A stretch of DNA of 64,000 nt from Icerya purchasi (lineage: Eukaryota; Arthropoda; Insecta; Hemiptera; Monophlebidae): positions 278,581,258 to 278,645,257 of the forward strand of contig CM077116.1 in the NCBI GenBank assembly GCA_039619475.1, given 5' to 3'. Made by a program: the position numbers and the translations under genes. This document shows positions 42,594-57,222 of the stretch, one piece after another (the stretch's first letter is position 1; each line of letters starts with the position of its first letter). Under the pieces are notes generated by a model. That model saw only the letters and a program-made list of their open reading frames with translations, was not told the DNA's origin and searched no databases.

Positions 42594-45500
42594 ACGAAAA
42601 TATCATGCTGATTTCATTATATATTTCATATCAGTACTAGTTTTATAATAATATTAGGGTAGATAATTTTAAAACAAATTTTAAATTACACAACAATAAC
42701 GCAGAATTCGCATAAAAATGTAGAATATTAGCAACACTTCAACTAACAAAAATTTTAAATATTCAAAATAATACATGACAAATAAATATACAACCACTTG
42801 TTAGAACTGCTTATTTTACATGGCACAATTTATTTATGAAAAAGTTACGTATTTGTATTAATTCTTTTACGAGAAATTATTTCCATTAAAATACAGCAGT
42901 AATTTGAAAACATCTGGTTTTCAATGTTTGATAAACTAATGTAGATTTAAATTTATTTAAAATCAAACAAATTCAAAATTTTTATTATAACAGTGGAATA
43001 TTACATATCGGAAGTCGTCTACTTAAGTTTAAGCCACGCTTACAGATGCCAAATTAAAGAAAACTGTTTTGAGTGCTAACAAACACTACAATTTAGATAG
43101 TAATAACAGAAATCTACTTATCTGGACATTTACTTCTTGAATTTGGCTTTTCCAATAATGACTACATAACGGGTTCTCCGAGATTATTTTGAGTTCAGCG
43201 TGAACAGTACGTCTTTAAATATAAATGAGCATATTAAACTTTTTAAGTTGATAAAAAATGTTTTTTTGTTTTTTTATTCGTATTATCATGAAAAACGACG
43301 ATACGGAAATCTACTTCCGCGGCCAAAAATTATGAAATAAAACAGAATATTGAAAAATACGCGTTCTGAAATTACGAAAAATAAGCAATATTACCTAAAC
43401 AACGGAGAGTTAACGTTTTGAATAATTCATTATCGGCCTTGATAATATTTTCCACTACCACATAATCTACCTTCTGAGTGGTGTGAATGGAGTTAAATGT
43501 TTTTGCTATGATTTTTGTTAATATATGTCTGATGTTCGGAGGAAAATTCCTAATACAATAAACCCATAATAATGTTTCTTGCAAAGGTACCTCGATACGC
43601 GCAGCATTTTGGAATATTTTATGAAGCAACTCCAATTCTTCATTGGATTTATATGCACCAAGCGACTCAATCAAATAGTCCATCACGTAATCAAAATGTT
43701 TCTGCACATAAGTTAAAAAATACCAATAAACCATCAAAGTTACAAAATAATTTAGCCAGAATCGAAACTATTATGAAACACATAAATATGTATATACGGT
43801 TTAAATCATGATTAATTCTGTTACAACATAAAAACTGATAGAAATTTCTGGTCTTTTTATCCATTTTTGCAAAGCGTCATCTATTTGACGATGATCGCAT
43901 TGTTCTAGTTCGGAATAGGATGCAATACTTAAAAACCAGTCCATTTTTTAAATTTAAAATAAAGAAACACTTTCAGTTTTCTTAAAATGTCAAAAAAGCA
44001 TAACATTAACGCGATTAATACTATAAAAATAAAAATAAATAAATAAAAAGAATTGTATCTATGAATAACTGTATCGACATAGTGTAAGTAGCACGGTTCA
44101 AAGATAAAACCAATGTCAGCTATTATCTGCGTGCTAATTCTGAATAGACGAAATGTTGGCATTGAACAAAATAATTCGAAATACCATAAATTCATCCTCG
44201 AAAGTTTAGGATAATATGAACGACGAAATTCTTTCAGAGAAAAACATCAACAGCAGTCTCTACATAAGAGCTTTATTTTTTGTTTTTTCAGTATCTGATG
44301 AGCCTGTTGATCACATTAGAAATATTTATATAACAGATCTAATTCGCATGAAAACACAGTCTTTACCGTCGCTGACAAATTTTGCGTTTCTGCATGAAAT
44401 AGAGTGGAATTTTTTCAATGGGTTTAATATATATGCAGAACGCGAAAATAGACTTCACATGGCTTCTCGAAGAAATAAAACAACGAGATGACATTTACGA
44501 GACGTTAAGGTTTTAGCTAAAATTTCATCAAGCCGATGATTAACACATCCACAGATATAATGAAAAAAGTTTTTCTTTTTATTTTGAAAAAATTTTCTTC
44601 GGAAAAAAAGGAAAAAACATCGTAACATAAACACCTTATTAATGATTTATAATGCAACTATTTTCGACCCAAACTGTGCTCAATTTAACAAAAATTCACA
44701 CAGTAGCCCACAGTAATCACTAAACAGAAAGCATTCATTAAAGCAATATTATCCGGTGTCAGTTACGTCTAACAAGAAATATATATTGCATGTAAAAAAG
44801 CTATTTTATTTTTTAATAATTAAAAGTCATTCCCCTCTATCTCCGTTTATAAGGAATGACGGCGGGTACTTGTAGGAGTAAACATTAAACATCGTGACTT
44901 CTAAACAAGCAGTTTACCATGCTAAAAATCTTTACTACAACATTAAACTTATAAATTTTATTGAGAATCGCGCTGTAAAAGCAAACAAAAATAAAGTAAT
45001 TATAATATCTGATGATCTTACAGTTCGCTATTAAAAACGAACAATTTAAAAAATTTTCTGTGCATCCTCCCAGCGCCACAGTAAGATATTTTTCTTTAAA
45101 CCAAAACTGCTAGAAGAGGATGTCGTAAGAGTTGAAACATAGCTATTTCCGTTTTAATTTCATAGGCTAGGATCTTTCATACGTTACTTCTCGAGTAAAT
45201 AATGCATAGAAAGTATTATTACTGGATTTGTCTTATATTTCGGAAATAATCTTTTAAATACACTTGAAAGCATACTCTTCACATCTCATTCCGAATAGTA
45301 ATTAGATGCGGAGATCGCCTGGATATTGATTCTAATTGATTAAAATTTTGTAGGCAAAAAAATTAATTTTAAAATTTGAACTCAAAATATTGCGAATAAC
45401 CATACTTGTGAACATTACAAGAACATCCTAAATACCATTATTCGAATTTGGATTGTCGCGGCAACTGTACACGTTAGTACTGTCACGGTGAAAGAACTTC

Positions 45501-48500
45501 ATCGAGATGTACATGTTCATAAACGTGCACAAACTGATTATGTACAAACACTTAATAATAATACAATGTGATTGTGATTAGTTTAAATCCCATTTACATA
45601 TATTTTTGACAACCGATTGATAATTCTGCTGAACATATGCATCATCAGAGTTTAATTTGAAAATGGTTGATAACTTTTATTCATCCGTAAATACTCGTTG
45701 TCAAATACTAAACCATCGTGCAACATATTAGCACTATTAGGCTAATTTTTTTTATTACTATAAAGACTAAAGTTATCTTAAAAGTGTATCAGTATTTTTG
45801 GTAATCAAGGATGTGGACATATTATGTTTTTTTTATAATTTACACTAATGAAAAAAACTCAAATAATTTTTTAAAAGATTATTTTAAATATTTATTGTTG
45901 AGCGAAAAACAAAATAATTTTTCTCTAAATTAAAAACATACAGAAAAAAGCGGCAAAAATAAATATATAAAATAAAAATGCGTACGACAAAAATTAAAAT
46001 TTTTATAATTTTCGTTAACAAATTACTCCGTTAGTTTCTATAGTACACAGCTGATTTGCAAATTTATCGATCAAATAAATTTGAAAATAATCTTGCGCGA
46101 ACGTTTCTAATAAAATTATGACTGCTTTAAAAAGTAAAGCTAATACGTCTAAAGTAAACCGCGCGCATGAAGCTGCATGCAGTAGACTGTAGTCGTTTTC
46201 TGCACAAATTGACAGTTTTAAACTTTATTTCTATTTATTATTTTTTGCAGTTATTTTTTTGGACTTTTAGAAAAAAAATTGTGCAATCTACAATAACTTT
46301 CATTTTATCATCATCGCCAAAAGTTGCGACTAATCAGTTTATAAAATTTATAGTATTCTCTATACTGTTTTAGACGTGTTTTATCTTTTGACTTATAACC
46401 AATATCTCGCTAAGTAAATTACAAAATTAACCGTTACAACTCACCATTCCCGGATAGGGCTTATATAGATGGAAAAATAATTTGCACACCATAAATTTTA
46501 CAGCCGGATCATGCACTCGTATCTGTTCAAATTCAATGTCACCGTAACGCGCACCATTCGCCAAGTTGTTCAATACCAAAACATCGTAATTAAACATAAG
46601 TTTAACTAGTTCTTTATAATATTTGTCGTTAAGGTTATCTGACTCCTTATTTAATTTTTCCGACTTGCACAGTCCGTCGTTCCAAGCCTTTTCAAAGAAC
46701 ATGTTACTAGGACCATTCTATAATAAATCAAATTAAATTTCCGGTTATTTTATTTTTATATATTTCCGAAAATTAAACAATATATAAAAATAAACAAAAG
46801 GATTACATTTCATATAAAAACCGAATACTATTCATTCAATAACTCGTCATGGTAACTAGTTGAAATAATACAGGGCGCGGCGAGATAAGTACCGTACTTC
46901 AAAAAATTATAGCACTCTCTCTATTCAACATAGAGAAACGACCTTGTTCGTGCTGGAAAGAGGAAGGAAGGTTTTTTTTTTTTCATTTTGCAATGAGCCA
47001 ACGTGGGTGACTGGTCAGTCGAGCACCACACATATGAGGTTGAACAGTTTTTTCGTAATAACGAGTCACACATGGTTACGATACGCGAATTTCGAAACCA
47101 TTTCGCGTTTACGCCTAAAAAACCTGTGTTCACCGAGAAATCTTTGCGCTTACAGGTCAACAACTTAAAAGAGCTCAGTGTGTAAAAAAACCGTCCTAGG
47201 TCTTCCTAAGCAGGTAACAGCATAGAGTTTCTTCGGTCTGTATCTTTTTGAAGACACTACTAACGACGAGCGGTATAAACACCTGTTAAATAAATTAGTA
47301 TGACCTGAACTGGTAAGAAGGAGGAAGCTATCAAGTACATGGTTCCAACAAGATGCCGCAACCTACCATACAGCAAATGAAACGATGATTGTTTGAGACG
47401 AATGTTTGATAACTGAATAATTTCGCCGGCAAGATCTCGTAACCATCGCGTTCACCGGATTTCTCAGCCTGCGATTTTTTTTTACGAGGATATTTAAAGT
47501 AGAAAGTGTACGAAAACAAACCTCGGGGCTTAAAAGAACTGAAAATGGAGATTCGACGTCATTTCCGAGGCTATTTCAACAGCAACGTTAGGTAAAGTTT
47601 ATGATAATTTTGTTTTACAACTTCGCAATTGTATTGAAAATGAAGGTCGCCATTTAAGTGATGTTATTTTTAAGACCAGAAAGCTGTTGAATTAAATAAA
47701 TATATCGAAAAAAAAACTTTTTTTATCTTTAATTTGATAAAAAAAAAATAAAACTCTAGCACTTTTTATTGTTCTGCTATCATTTTTTGAAATACAATAC
47801 TTATCTCCACCGCACACTATACAAGAAACATCTACAATTAATATCTATTGAAATCAAATTTTCCTTTTCTTTAACTGAATCATAATTCTTCCACATCGCT
47901 ATTTCGCACAAACATATAATTGATAAAACGCCGCCTCCGGCTACATGCCCCTTGTGCAACCAGACAACCGCACCGACAGTTTCCCACATAATACTTACCT
48001 GCCAAAAGTTTACTACGTTGCGGAGGCAACTTGGCCTACCCATAGATATAGGGCAGACCCTCTCAAACGAGGTAATCTCCATCAACAGGATTATTACTTT
48101 CATTAAAATGAGTGGCTTAACTCACCACATTTAAATTACCCCCCCCCCCCCCCCCATGTGTGTGCTGTAATGACCATAGTAGTTACACACAGCACATACA
48201 ATTTAAGGGAATAAAAAAAAAAAAAAAATTCTGTTATCAATTTATTCAATTAAATAACTCCCCTGTAATTTTAAAATGTACAAACTAATTACGCTCCGTA
48301 CGAAAACAGGTAGATCGAACCGACACTTAAACTGTTTTTGACTTTCCACACTTTGTGGAATTTGAAATCTTTTTATTAAATTTTTGTTTTTCAAAATACT
48401 TTCTTAGTAATCTTTTGAATGATTATGATTAAAGATCTTTATTTTCACATGTACATATATGTCTTGCAAGGGTCAGTCAAAATTTGTATAAATATATAAA

Positions 48501-51500
48501 ACAATATAGATTATAGATAATCAATATTAAATTAGCTCATTTAATAAAATAAAATAATACAATAAACTTTTTAATTGCCCCCCCCCCTTGCAAAAAAGTA
48601 ATTAAACGCAGAAAATTGATTTGCGTAATACAAAAATTTTGACGTAGTCTTCAGTGAACACTTAAAAACAATTTACATTAGCGTGAGCGCGAAAAAGGGT
48701 ATCCCGAACAATTTAGCAAAATTTTTGATTAGTACTCCATTTTCATCGAGCACGACCGATAATGAAAAAATATGCTCGTTTCAAAAGAAGAAAAGAGAAA
48801 AGACAAAAAAGACGAAAGATGTAAGCAGCAATATTTTAAGAAGAAATTGGAAACTTATATTGAGCAACCTACTATACCTTTAAAAAAAATGACACTATAA
48901 TTAACTAACTGGTAAGCGTAGTAAGAAACATCGGTTAAAAAGAAATTCAAATGAAAATGAAACGATTGCGTTAAGCCGAAGGAATTGAACCAGATGAATC
49001 TGTTCAACGGGTGCTTAAACAAGTTAGAGCTATATCAAATATCTTGAAGAATTTAACTCATTTTTGATCAATACTTTTTTTCTTATCGAGTACAACTGGC
49101 AATAAAAAGTTTTAACGTCAATTAAAATGTCAAATGAGGTTCATTATTCAAGTGAAAAAAACATTTGAGCTAAATATATATGAATGCACAATATACATGA
49201 TCCAATTTTTTCCTATCAAGAGAAAAATTTAACCATTTCTTTTTATAATGCGATTTTTTTTTTTTTTTTACGTGGCGAATTTTAAGATTTCGCAGTTAAG
49301 ACTTAATTTTATTTATACAAAGACAGATTCAAAATTGTGACTTTAGTAGCATGTAAGTATCAATTTGTATCGATACCGCTACTACAAATTAATATCTAAA
49401 ATAATCAAATAAGAATTATATAAAAAAATAAATAAATAAAAATGAAATATTACTTCTTTAATGCAACATTCGATCAAAGATATTTTTTCACTTTCATTCT
49501 GTTGCATTTGTTTCAAACTTTCCACAAATTTAATAATTATTCCAAAAACAGACTTGAAAAATATTACAACACGAAGTCTCAAGGGTGGATCGTGAAAGAA
49601 ACCATGATCGCTAAAAGCACTATTCATAAGCGGTCCAAACTGATTTACAATAATAATCACGATTTTACATATTAAGTGCACTGTAGATGAATCAGTTAGA
49701 AGGTCTTCAACAGTTTTAACGAACATCTGTAAAATAATAATTTTAATCATTCAAATTATATATATTATAGCAATTTACTGTATATGAAAAATACAAGTTT
49801 TAAAACAATTAAAATGGAAATTTTATTAAATATAAGAAATAACGTAATGCTATAAAAATTAAAATCAATATGTAAAAATAAATGTTCTGTCAGGAATTTT
49901 CGATCTTCTCGCAATATACTTCAGCGTTCCACGTACTGTATGTTTTGTGGTGCCGAGTATAAGTAGCTTTTAAAGACGAATACTCTGTGGTGCAAAATTT
50001 TTCCAAAATTAACTATTCTAAAAAACCTTAAATTACTTCTAAATTTTAGCGAATAAAAAATTCTCGGAACAAACAAGCTAAAACTTATGAATGAACCGTG
50101 AATTTAGATTCCATTGTACTTATCATTAAGTACAACTATAATTAGGATAATTTTAACATCTCTACCTTAGAACACAAAAATTATTATCATTGTTCCATTA
50201 AAATAATATATCAAAAAAAATAAATAAATAAAAAATTACTATTTTGCATTTTTTTAGCACCGCTGTAATGTTACTATAACGAAGAAATAAAACTAATTAC
50301 TAATAATGAATGAAAAAATAAACAAAGAACAATTAAAAATCTACACGAATAAATTCAGATTTATTTCTATGGGCTTTTAATTTATTTTTTCTATTTAATA
50401 GTGCCGTTAAATTTTTAAATACTTCAAAGAATAAAGTTAAAAACCACTACACTACTCATAAGAAAATTACGCAAAAATTAATTTCAAATTAAAACGCATA
50501 TAATTTTAGATTCGAAAAATGAGTTAAATGAAAATATAAAAGGGCCGACTTACATTCTTCAACGTATCTATTATAAGTACATTTAACTGAGGAAGAAATT
50601 TAACTAAAAACCAATCTAAATATTGCACTATGATGTCTCGAGCACTGGACAAGGCGGTACAAATAAAACGAAATTTCAATACTCCATTCCACGGTTCTGC
50701 AATATTCTAAAAATCAGAATTCATAAAAATAACAGGTTGTAAAAGTTAAAACAAAATTAATTATTAGTTTAATAGTTTATGTTTAATGGCAAGCCAAAGA
50801 AAAAAAGGTATTGTTCTTAATGAAATAGTAAAATTAGGTTACCGATTAAAGATAATTTTATTCTTATTTTTACAATTCTCGTGTAATAGATTCCAAATAT
50901 TAACTGAAAATTAACAATGATTGTTTCCCCTTTATAGGAAAAAAAAAAACAAAATACATTAATTAAAATTTTATAATAAATATTTCGGAAATTTATTGAC
51001 ACTAAAATGTTATCATGTAATCAACATCTGAAGTTCATTTAAGCGGTTATGTTGTATTACTCATCACGGTGACAAAGTGTGCAGTTAATATCTTAAACTA
51101 TTCTGAATATCATCTAACAACAGCCTAAAATATTAAGTAGAAAAAGATTCAAATAACAAAAATCTTGACCTGCAAAAAAGACAATGATAAACTTTTGTGC
51201 ATATTATGATACACGCACAAGTTAAAGCAAGCATATATCAACAAACTATATTTTATTGCATCGCGTATTTATGATCAGTCTGGACATGTGTCCGTTTAAC
51301 ATATATGTATGTATAATATTATTGATTTGAAAATTTCTTATGCGATGCATCATAAATGTGCAATAAGTTAGAAGTAGAGAGGTCTATCCGATTTTAATAA
51401 TTCTGAGGGCAAAAATAGCAAATACAAAAGTCAAATTACACAGGTGTATAATTTTTAGAAGTTATTAAAACGGTGTTTTGAACATATAAATACTTAGAAT

Positions 51501-54500
51501 TGAATAAAATTTATCAGTTAAAAAAAATATAAAAATAAAGGTGAAAAATTTGCAACCATAAATTCTCTGTTCACTAATAATTACATTGCCTTGAATATGG
51601 ACGTTTAATATCTAAAACTAGTTGAATTTAAAGTAAAGCAGGTCCCATATTCTTGGTATGATGTTGCAGATAATGGAATCGAGATTCACAATCTATACCA
51701 AGCTTAATTTAGTAATTTTAGGGTAGACTAAAAGCGACTTGAGTGTAGAAGAAGACCAATCGATTCTTAACAGATCCGAAGGAACATTTAAAGGACTGAA
51801 TTCGTATTAGTTTACAGCAAAAGGAACGGTGGATTCGGCAATCGTTCTCCAAAACAAGGTTCAGTAGTGATCCTAAGACTGGATTTAACATTCATTCCGA
51901 GACATTTGATTATTCACGTCTTTTATTGATATTTTTTTCTGATAAGGTTTAATTAAAAGTTTTTACAGTTTTGAAAAATTCATTCCGAGATTTTTTCCGA
52001 AATTGCTCCTGACTCTAGGCCGGATTCATTCTTTCATCCGGACTGACTATATCAAATTTTAACGTTAACTCTTCGTTTTTTTTTTTCAACTATCAGATTA
52101 TACACTACATACCGGATATGCAAACTGAATTATTATAAATAAATAAATTAATAATTAAATAATTGTCTAATGTTGCAGTTACTTAATGTTATATTTACGT
52201 TATACGAATTTTCATTCACTATTCACACATATAATATAACGTTTATTATTTTTAAATTGGAAACATATACTGATGTCACTTAAACTCTTTTATACTTATA
52301 TAAACTAAAACTTTTGTGAAAAAAAATTCAAACATTCGCAAAAAACATAATCGAAATTAATTAAAAAACGTCGATAAATTACTGTCCAACCGGTTTCATC
52401 TAGATTATACAGACATATTTACCATATTCTTGACGGCTCTTTGAGTTTACATGTCTGTATAATACAGACGAAACCGGTCAGACAGCAATTTTTAAACCTT
52501 TTTTAAATAATTTTAATTGTGTTTTTTCAAATGTTTAATTGTTTTTCAAAAATATTTAAGTTTTATAACAAAGTTTCAGTGACGTCAATTTATTTTTCCG
52601 ATTTAAAAATAATAAATGTTAAATGTGTGAATAGTGAATGAAAATTTCGTATAGAGTAAATATAACATTAAGTAAGTGCAACGTTGGACAATTATTTAAT
52701 TATTAATTTATTTATTTGTAATATATTTGCAGTTTACGATAAGTAGAAATCATTACACTGAATTATTAGGTTAACAGTTTAAATTAGAAGTTTTAAACCG
52801 GCCCAGGAATAGAAGAAAAATTATTGCAATTAGATGAAACTTCCTTATTCATACCTCATTTTCATAAAAGTAGTAATAAAATCGTCATAATACAAACATT
52901 TGAAGCTGCATTATTTTTTCGTATAATGCCATTTCGGGAGATATTTGTATCTTGAGTAAACGCTTAGAAATAATTAGGCGACTATTAAGAATTATATTAA
53001 GTGTGGCAGCGAAAACATGAATAAAGATTTTTGATAATAACGGAACATTTTATTTCATTAGGATTCGGAAACGGCTAAGTCAGCGTAGATTATAATAAGC
53101 GTTTTTCGATATGTACAGTACGATTTATTTGGCTATAATTGAAATCGTAAAAATTTACACAAATGTCGATTTCGTTAATGTTCTAAAAGGAAAAAATTAA
53201 ATATCAATACGTCTCTAAGAAAAAGGAATAAACAGAAATTAACGAATAAAAAGAAAAATGCTATCTTTGATGTCAGAGAAATTTTTCAAATTTTCAATCA
53301 TTAGATAAAATTATGAATAACGTTAAAACTATAATTCGTATTATTCATAACGAAATTATAAATCATTTATAAATACTCGTAGCTATCGATATCATTTCAT
53401 GCATATTTTATTTCTGGAAAGTTAAAAATTTCGCAAATCAATCATTACAAACGAAAGTTTTAACAAAAACACATTTACTTTTTAAAAGTATTTCTGAGAT
53501 TAAATTAAAAAATTAATTTTTTAATTAAGAAAATTAATATAATGGTCGGATTTATTTTTATCTTCCGGTTTTTCGATACATGAATTCATTATAATTTAAA
53601 TAAAAGGTCGCGTTATGTTCATTTCCTTTTTTCTTACATTCTATAGGAAAGATCGACAAATTCTGTATAATAAGCAATATTTTGAATAAGAACCGTAATT
53701 ACCATCATAAAGATCAATAATTAAACCATCGTATTTTTGTGCTATTTTAAATTTTATTTCTTTTTGCTCTGCACATTTCATAATATTCATCATATTAAGC
53801 CTTAATCTTTAATCATTCAGTGAACAGATTTTTTTTCGTTATTGAACTCTTAAAATTATACACGCAGATTATATAATACCGGAACAATCATACGCAAAAA
53901 AAAAAAAAAAAAAAAAAAAAGTTAAAAGTAATGCAAATAACAAAAAGGGGTTAAGTTAATTTCTTATTTTGAAAAACTTATGTAACTTTCAAAACGTGTA
54001 ATAAACTTTAACGAAAGAGTTAAAAATTCACAGAACGAACTATTTAAAATAACGGGAACGATCAGAAAAATCACCGAAAGATGCTTCCATCACTATCTCG
54101 AAATTGTGATCTCTGTTAGTAGCCGAGCGCCTTAATTGTTAGAGGCTATCGCGCTACTTGTTAATTATTAAATTTGAAAATATTATATTTATATATCTTT
54201 ATTTCATTAATTGCTAACGGTAGCTATATTTAAATATAACCTGCTCTTAGATATACTTGCTTTGATTAACAATAAATGTTAATATTTTACTTACAGTAAT
54301 GTAGGAAAGGATCAGTTTATTTAAAATTTCAGGCTGGCCTGTAGTACGGGTTGACTTTTCCTTAAATAAAACTCCATTAGAACTGCTACATAGAGAGCAC
54401 AATAAATCATATAAATTTTTCTGAACTTGATCGCATTCTACGTCATTCTGTAAATAATTTATAAATTGGCTATTACAATTACAAATAATTTTAATACCAT

Positions 54501-57174
54501 ATATACGATCCGCACGAAAAAAATCATTAATTTTTCACAGATCGACGACGTTCCCATAAAAAATTTAAATAAATTATATTTGGATGCAGTCTACTTTTTC
54601 ATTTTTTTTTCATTTTTTTCGCATAATGGACTACAGCAATTTCGTAAACGTAAAATTATCGTAATACATAAAATAAAAATTGTTATTTAATAAACGGAAT
54701 ATACAACAAATTTAATTAAGAAGCTTTATTTCCTCCCATGCTTCTAGCCATAGTTGCTGCACATGGCACATAAATTTAATTTAATAATAATATTTTACAA
54801 TAAAAACTCATCTTTCATACACTACTACGATCTCTAAAATATGTCGGTTTTTTGCAGTATTATATTTAATGATTAACTATTTTCTTTCTTAGTCAAATGA
54901 ATTTAAGTGTATTATACATTTATATTACAAAATAAATTAGTTACCAGAAAATATTAACAAATAATTACAATTTTTTTGTAAATAAACGCTAATTCAGCTG
55001 AACTGCAATCAGAGTAGCCATTTTGTTTTCCAAATAAATTTCTTCATGGTTTCCTAGATTTACCATATTTTTATCCAATATAGAAAAGAATAGACATACC
55101 GAAAAAAAAAAAAAAATTACCAAATACTTCACAATATGTCTTTCATCATACTTATTCCGGTAAAATTTCAAATTACTAATTATAATTTTTACTTCTTGTC
55201 AATATATACATAAAAATTTGCTTATCTTCGTTTTGTTGTTTTATGTAAACAAAACGAAGATCAATAAATTTTAAAAATAACATTGCTACTTATTGTTCAA
55301 ATGAACAAAATCTGTATGCTGATAAAAAAGATAAAAAAAAAAAAATCTTCGTTTTGAATACTAGCAAAATCTAATGAAACAATTTATTAGTACTTTTAAG
55401 TTTTATACATTAATATGCAGGTGTTTCTGTATTTTTTTAAATTCTTGGACTTTTCTAGATTAATGGAATTTCCCAGAAAATGGTCACCCAGAGTTTTCTT
55501 TACTACATATTAAAGAAATCGATAAATTATACAACTAATTTCACGAGAAATCAAAGAAAATTTATTATAAAAAAATGAAAAAAAGTAAAATTTAAATTAA
55601 AAAAAAAAATAATTAAAAACAAAAAACTCGATACAACTGAACAATTAATTATACGATACAATAAATACACTTGTTGTATAATACGTTGACAAAATAATTT
55701 ATTTTGTTTACTAATAGAATTGTATCAGCGTGTAAATGAAAACATGTAGACCAAGAATAATTAGACGCCCAGAAGCAGAACAAAAAATAATTAAAACGAT
55801 GAAAAAAGCACACTACACGTAAGAATCAGGTAATTAAATGTTTACAACAAAATTAAAGAGGAAAACAATAAACTTTTCAAAATTAGCTATTTTCACCAAA
55901 AACCAATTAAATCAACGCGAAAATTACGTTCTAATAAATAATTTAAAAAATCCAGGAAATTAAGTTCTCTATTTTTCTGAAAATTAGAGCTTCCTTTAAA
56001 ATTTAATATATTTTCTGTTAGTTTTAACTGATTAACAGATATGAATAGAATACATTCCCTAGACTTTCCCCACCGGTTTGATTGACTGGTAAAGCAACGC
56101 GGAGTGTTATTGTTGAATGGCATCTCCCATCATGTCATAACCTCCATTTCAATTGCTTATTGGCTACATTAGCCAGATCGCAATTTTAAACAAAAAAAAA
56201 AAAAAAATTTGTAATGAACTATAACAAGAATAATGAATACTACAACTAACATGCACATTTAAAAATAAATAAAAGATACGCACATTAATTGATTTTTGAC
56301 CGAAAAGTTGTAATAATGATGACACATTATGAGTATTAAACAGGTGCATTTTTGATGTTTTTGACAGATAACTATTCTTGGCTACTTTTTCATGCAATAC
56401 TGTTAAGATGGATGTCTGCACTTCCAAAGTATCGTAAGTAATAAACTTGAAGATATCTTCCAAAAAACCTGTTTACAAATAAAAGAAATCAACTTTAATT
56501 CTTCTTAATTGAATCAAAATTAAACAGTTCACTCCTAATTTATTTAATATACGTTTTTTTTTATTTATCATACGAAAGTTAGAGAAACATATATGTTTAA
56601 AAAACAGTATTAATAACATATTTTTATTTGCTATACTGTATACCGGGATATATTAAAAAGACCGTAAACCTGAACGCTCTTCTTTTTTATACATACAAAA
56701 CTTAATTATAAGTTAAGCAGCGTGAGTTTAACAGTACCAACAAACCTTCGTACTCTTCTTTCGTTTTCTCGGTATTTTAACTATTGTTTAAATAAAACTG
56801 TTTAACACAAAAAGCACACTGCGGTCCCGTGAAGCGATCCATTGCGATAAAGCTTTTCGAGAAACAAACTAGCGATGAGGCCATTCCTCGTGCTCCGTGT
56901 GTTTTGTTTGCACGGGAAGTTAGATTTAAATGTTAACGAATTTATGGACCACCCTATTTTTGTCAAATGTTTATGTCCTGTCTTTTTTTGTCCCATATTT
57001 CCCGTTAATTTATACAAGAACAAAGATTGAATACTGTGTTGTACAATTGCTAAGATTTCTTTTTGAAATAAAAGACGAGTAAGAATGACGCAGTCAATTG
57101 AATAAAAAAAGTTGAAAAGAAAAAATATTGATGGTCAAAGGGGCTCGCCCAATCGTAAGGCCCAAAGGTCAGAG

Positions 57175-57222
<48 letters not shown>

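Noticed and set aside
44185..44259. Possible URB1 exon between exons 8 and 9
   Set aside because: Careful recount shows a TAA in the required frame.
44216..44491. 91-codon plus-strand open frame
   Set aside because: No recognisable motif, no splice or promoter context, composition like the surrounding intron.
56802..57023. 73-codon minus frame near a GGGTGGTCCATAAATTC sequence
   Set aside because: The sequence hints at a mariner-type terminus, but no partner end or transposase motif was found.
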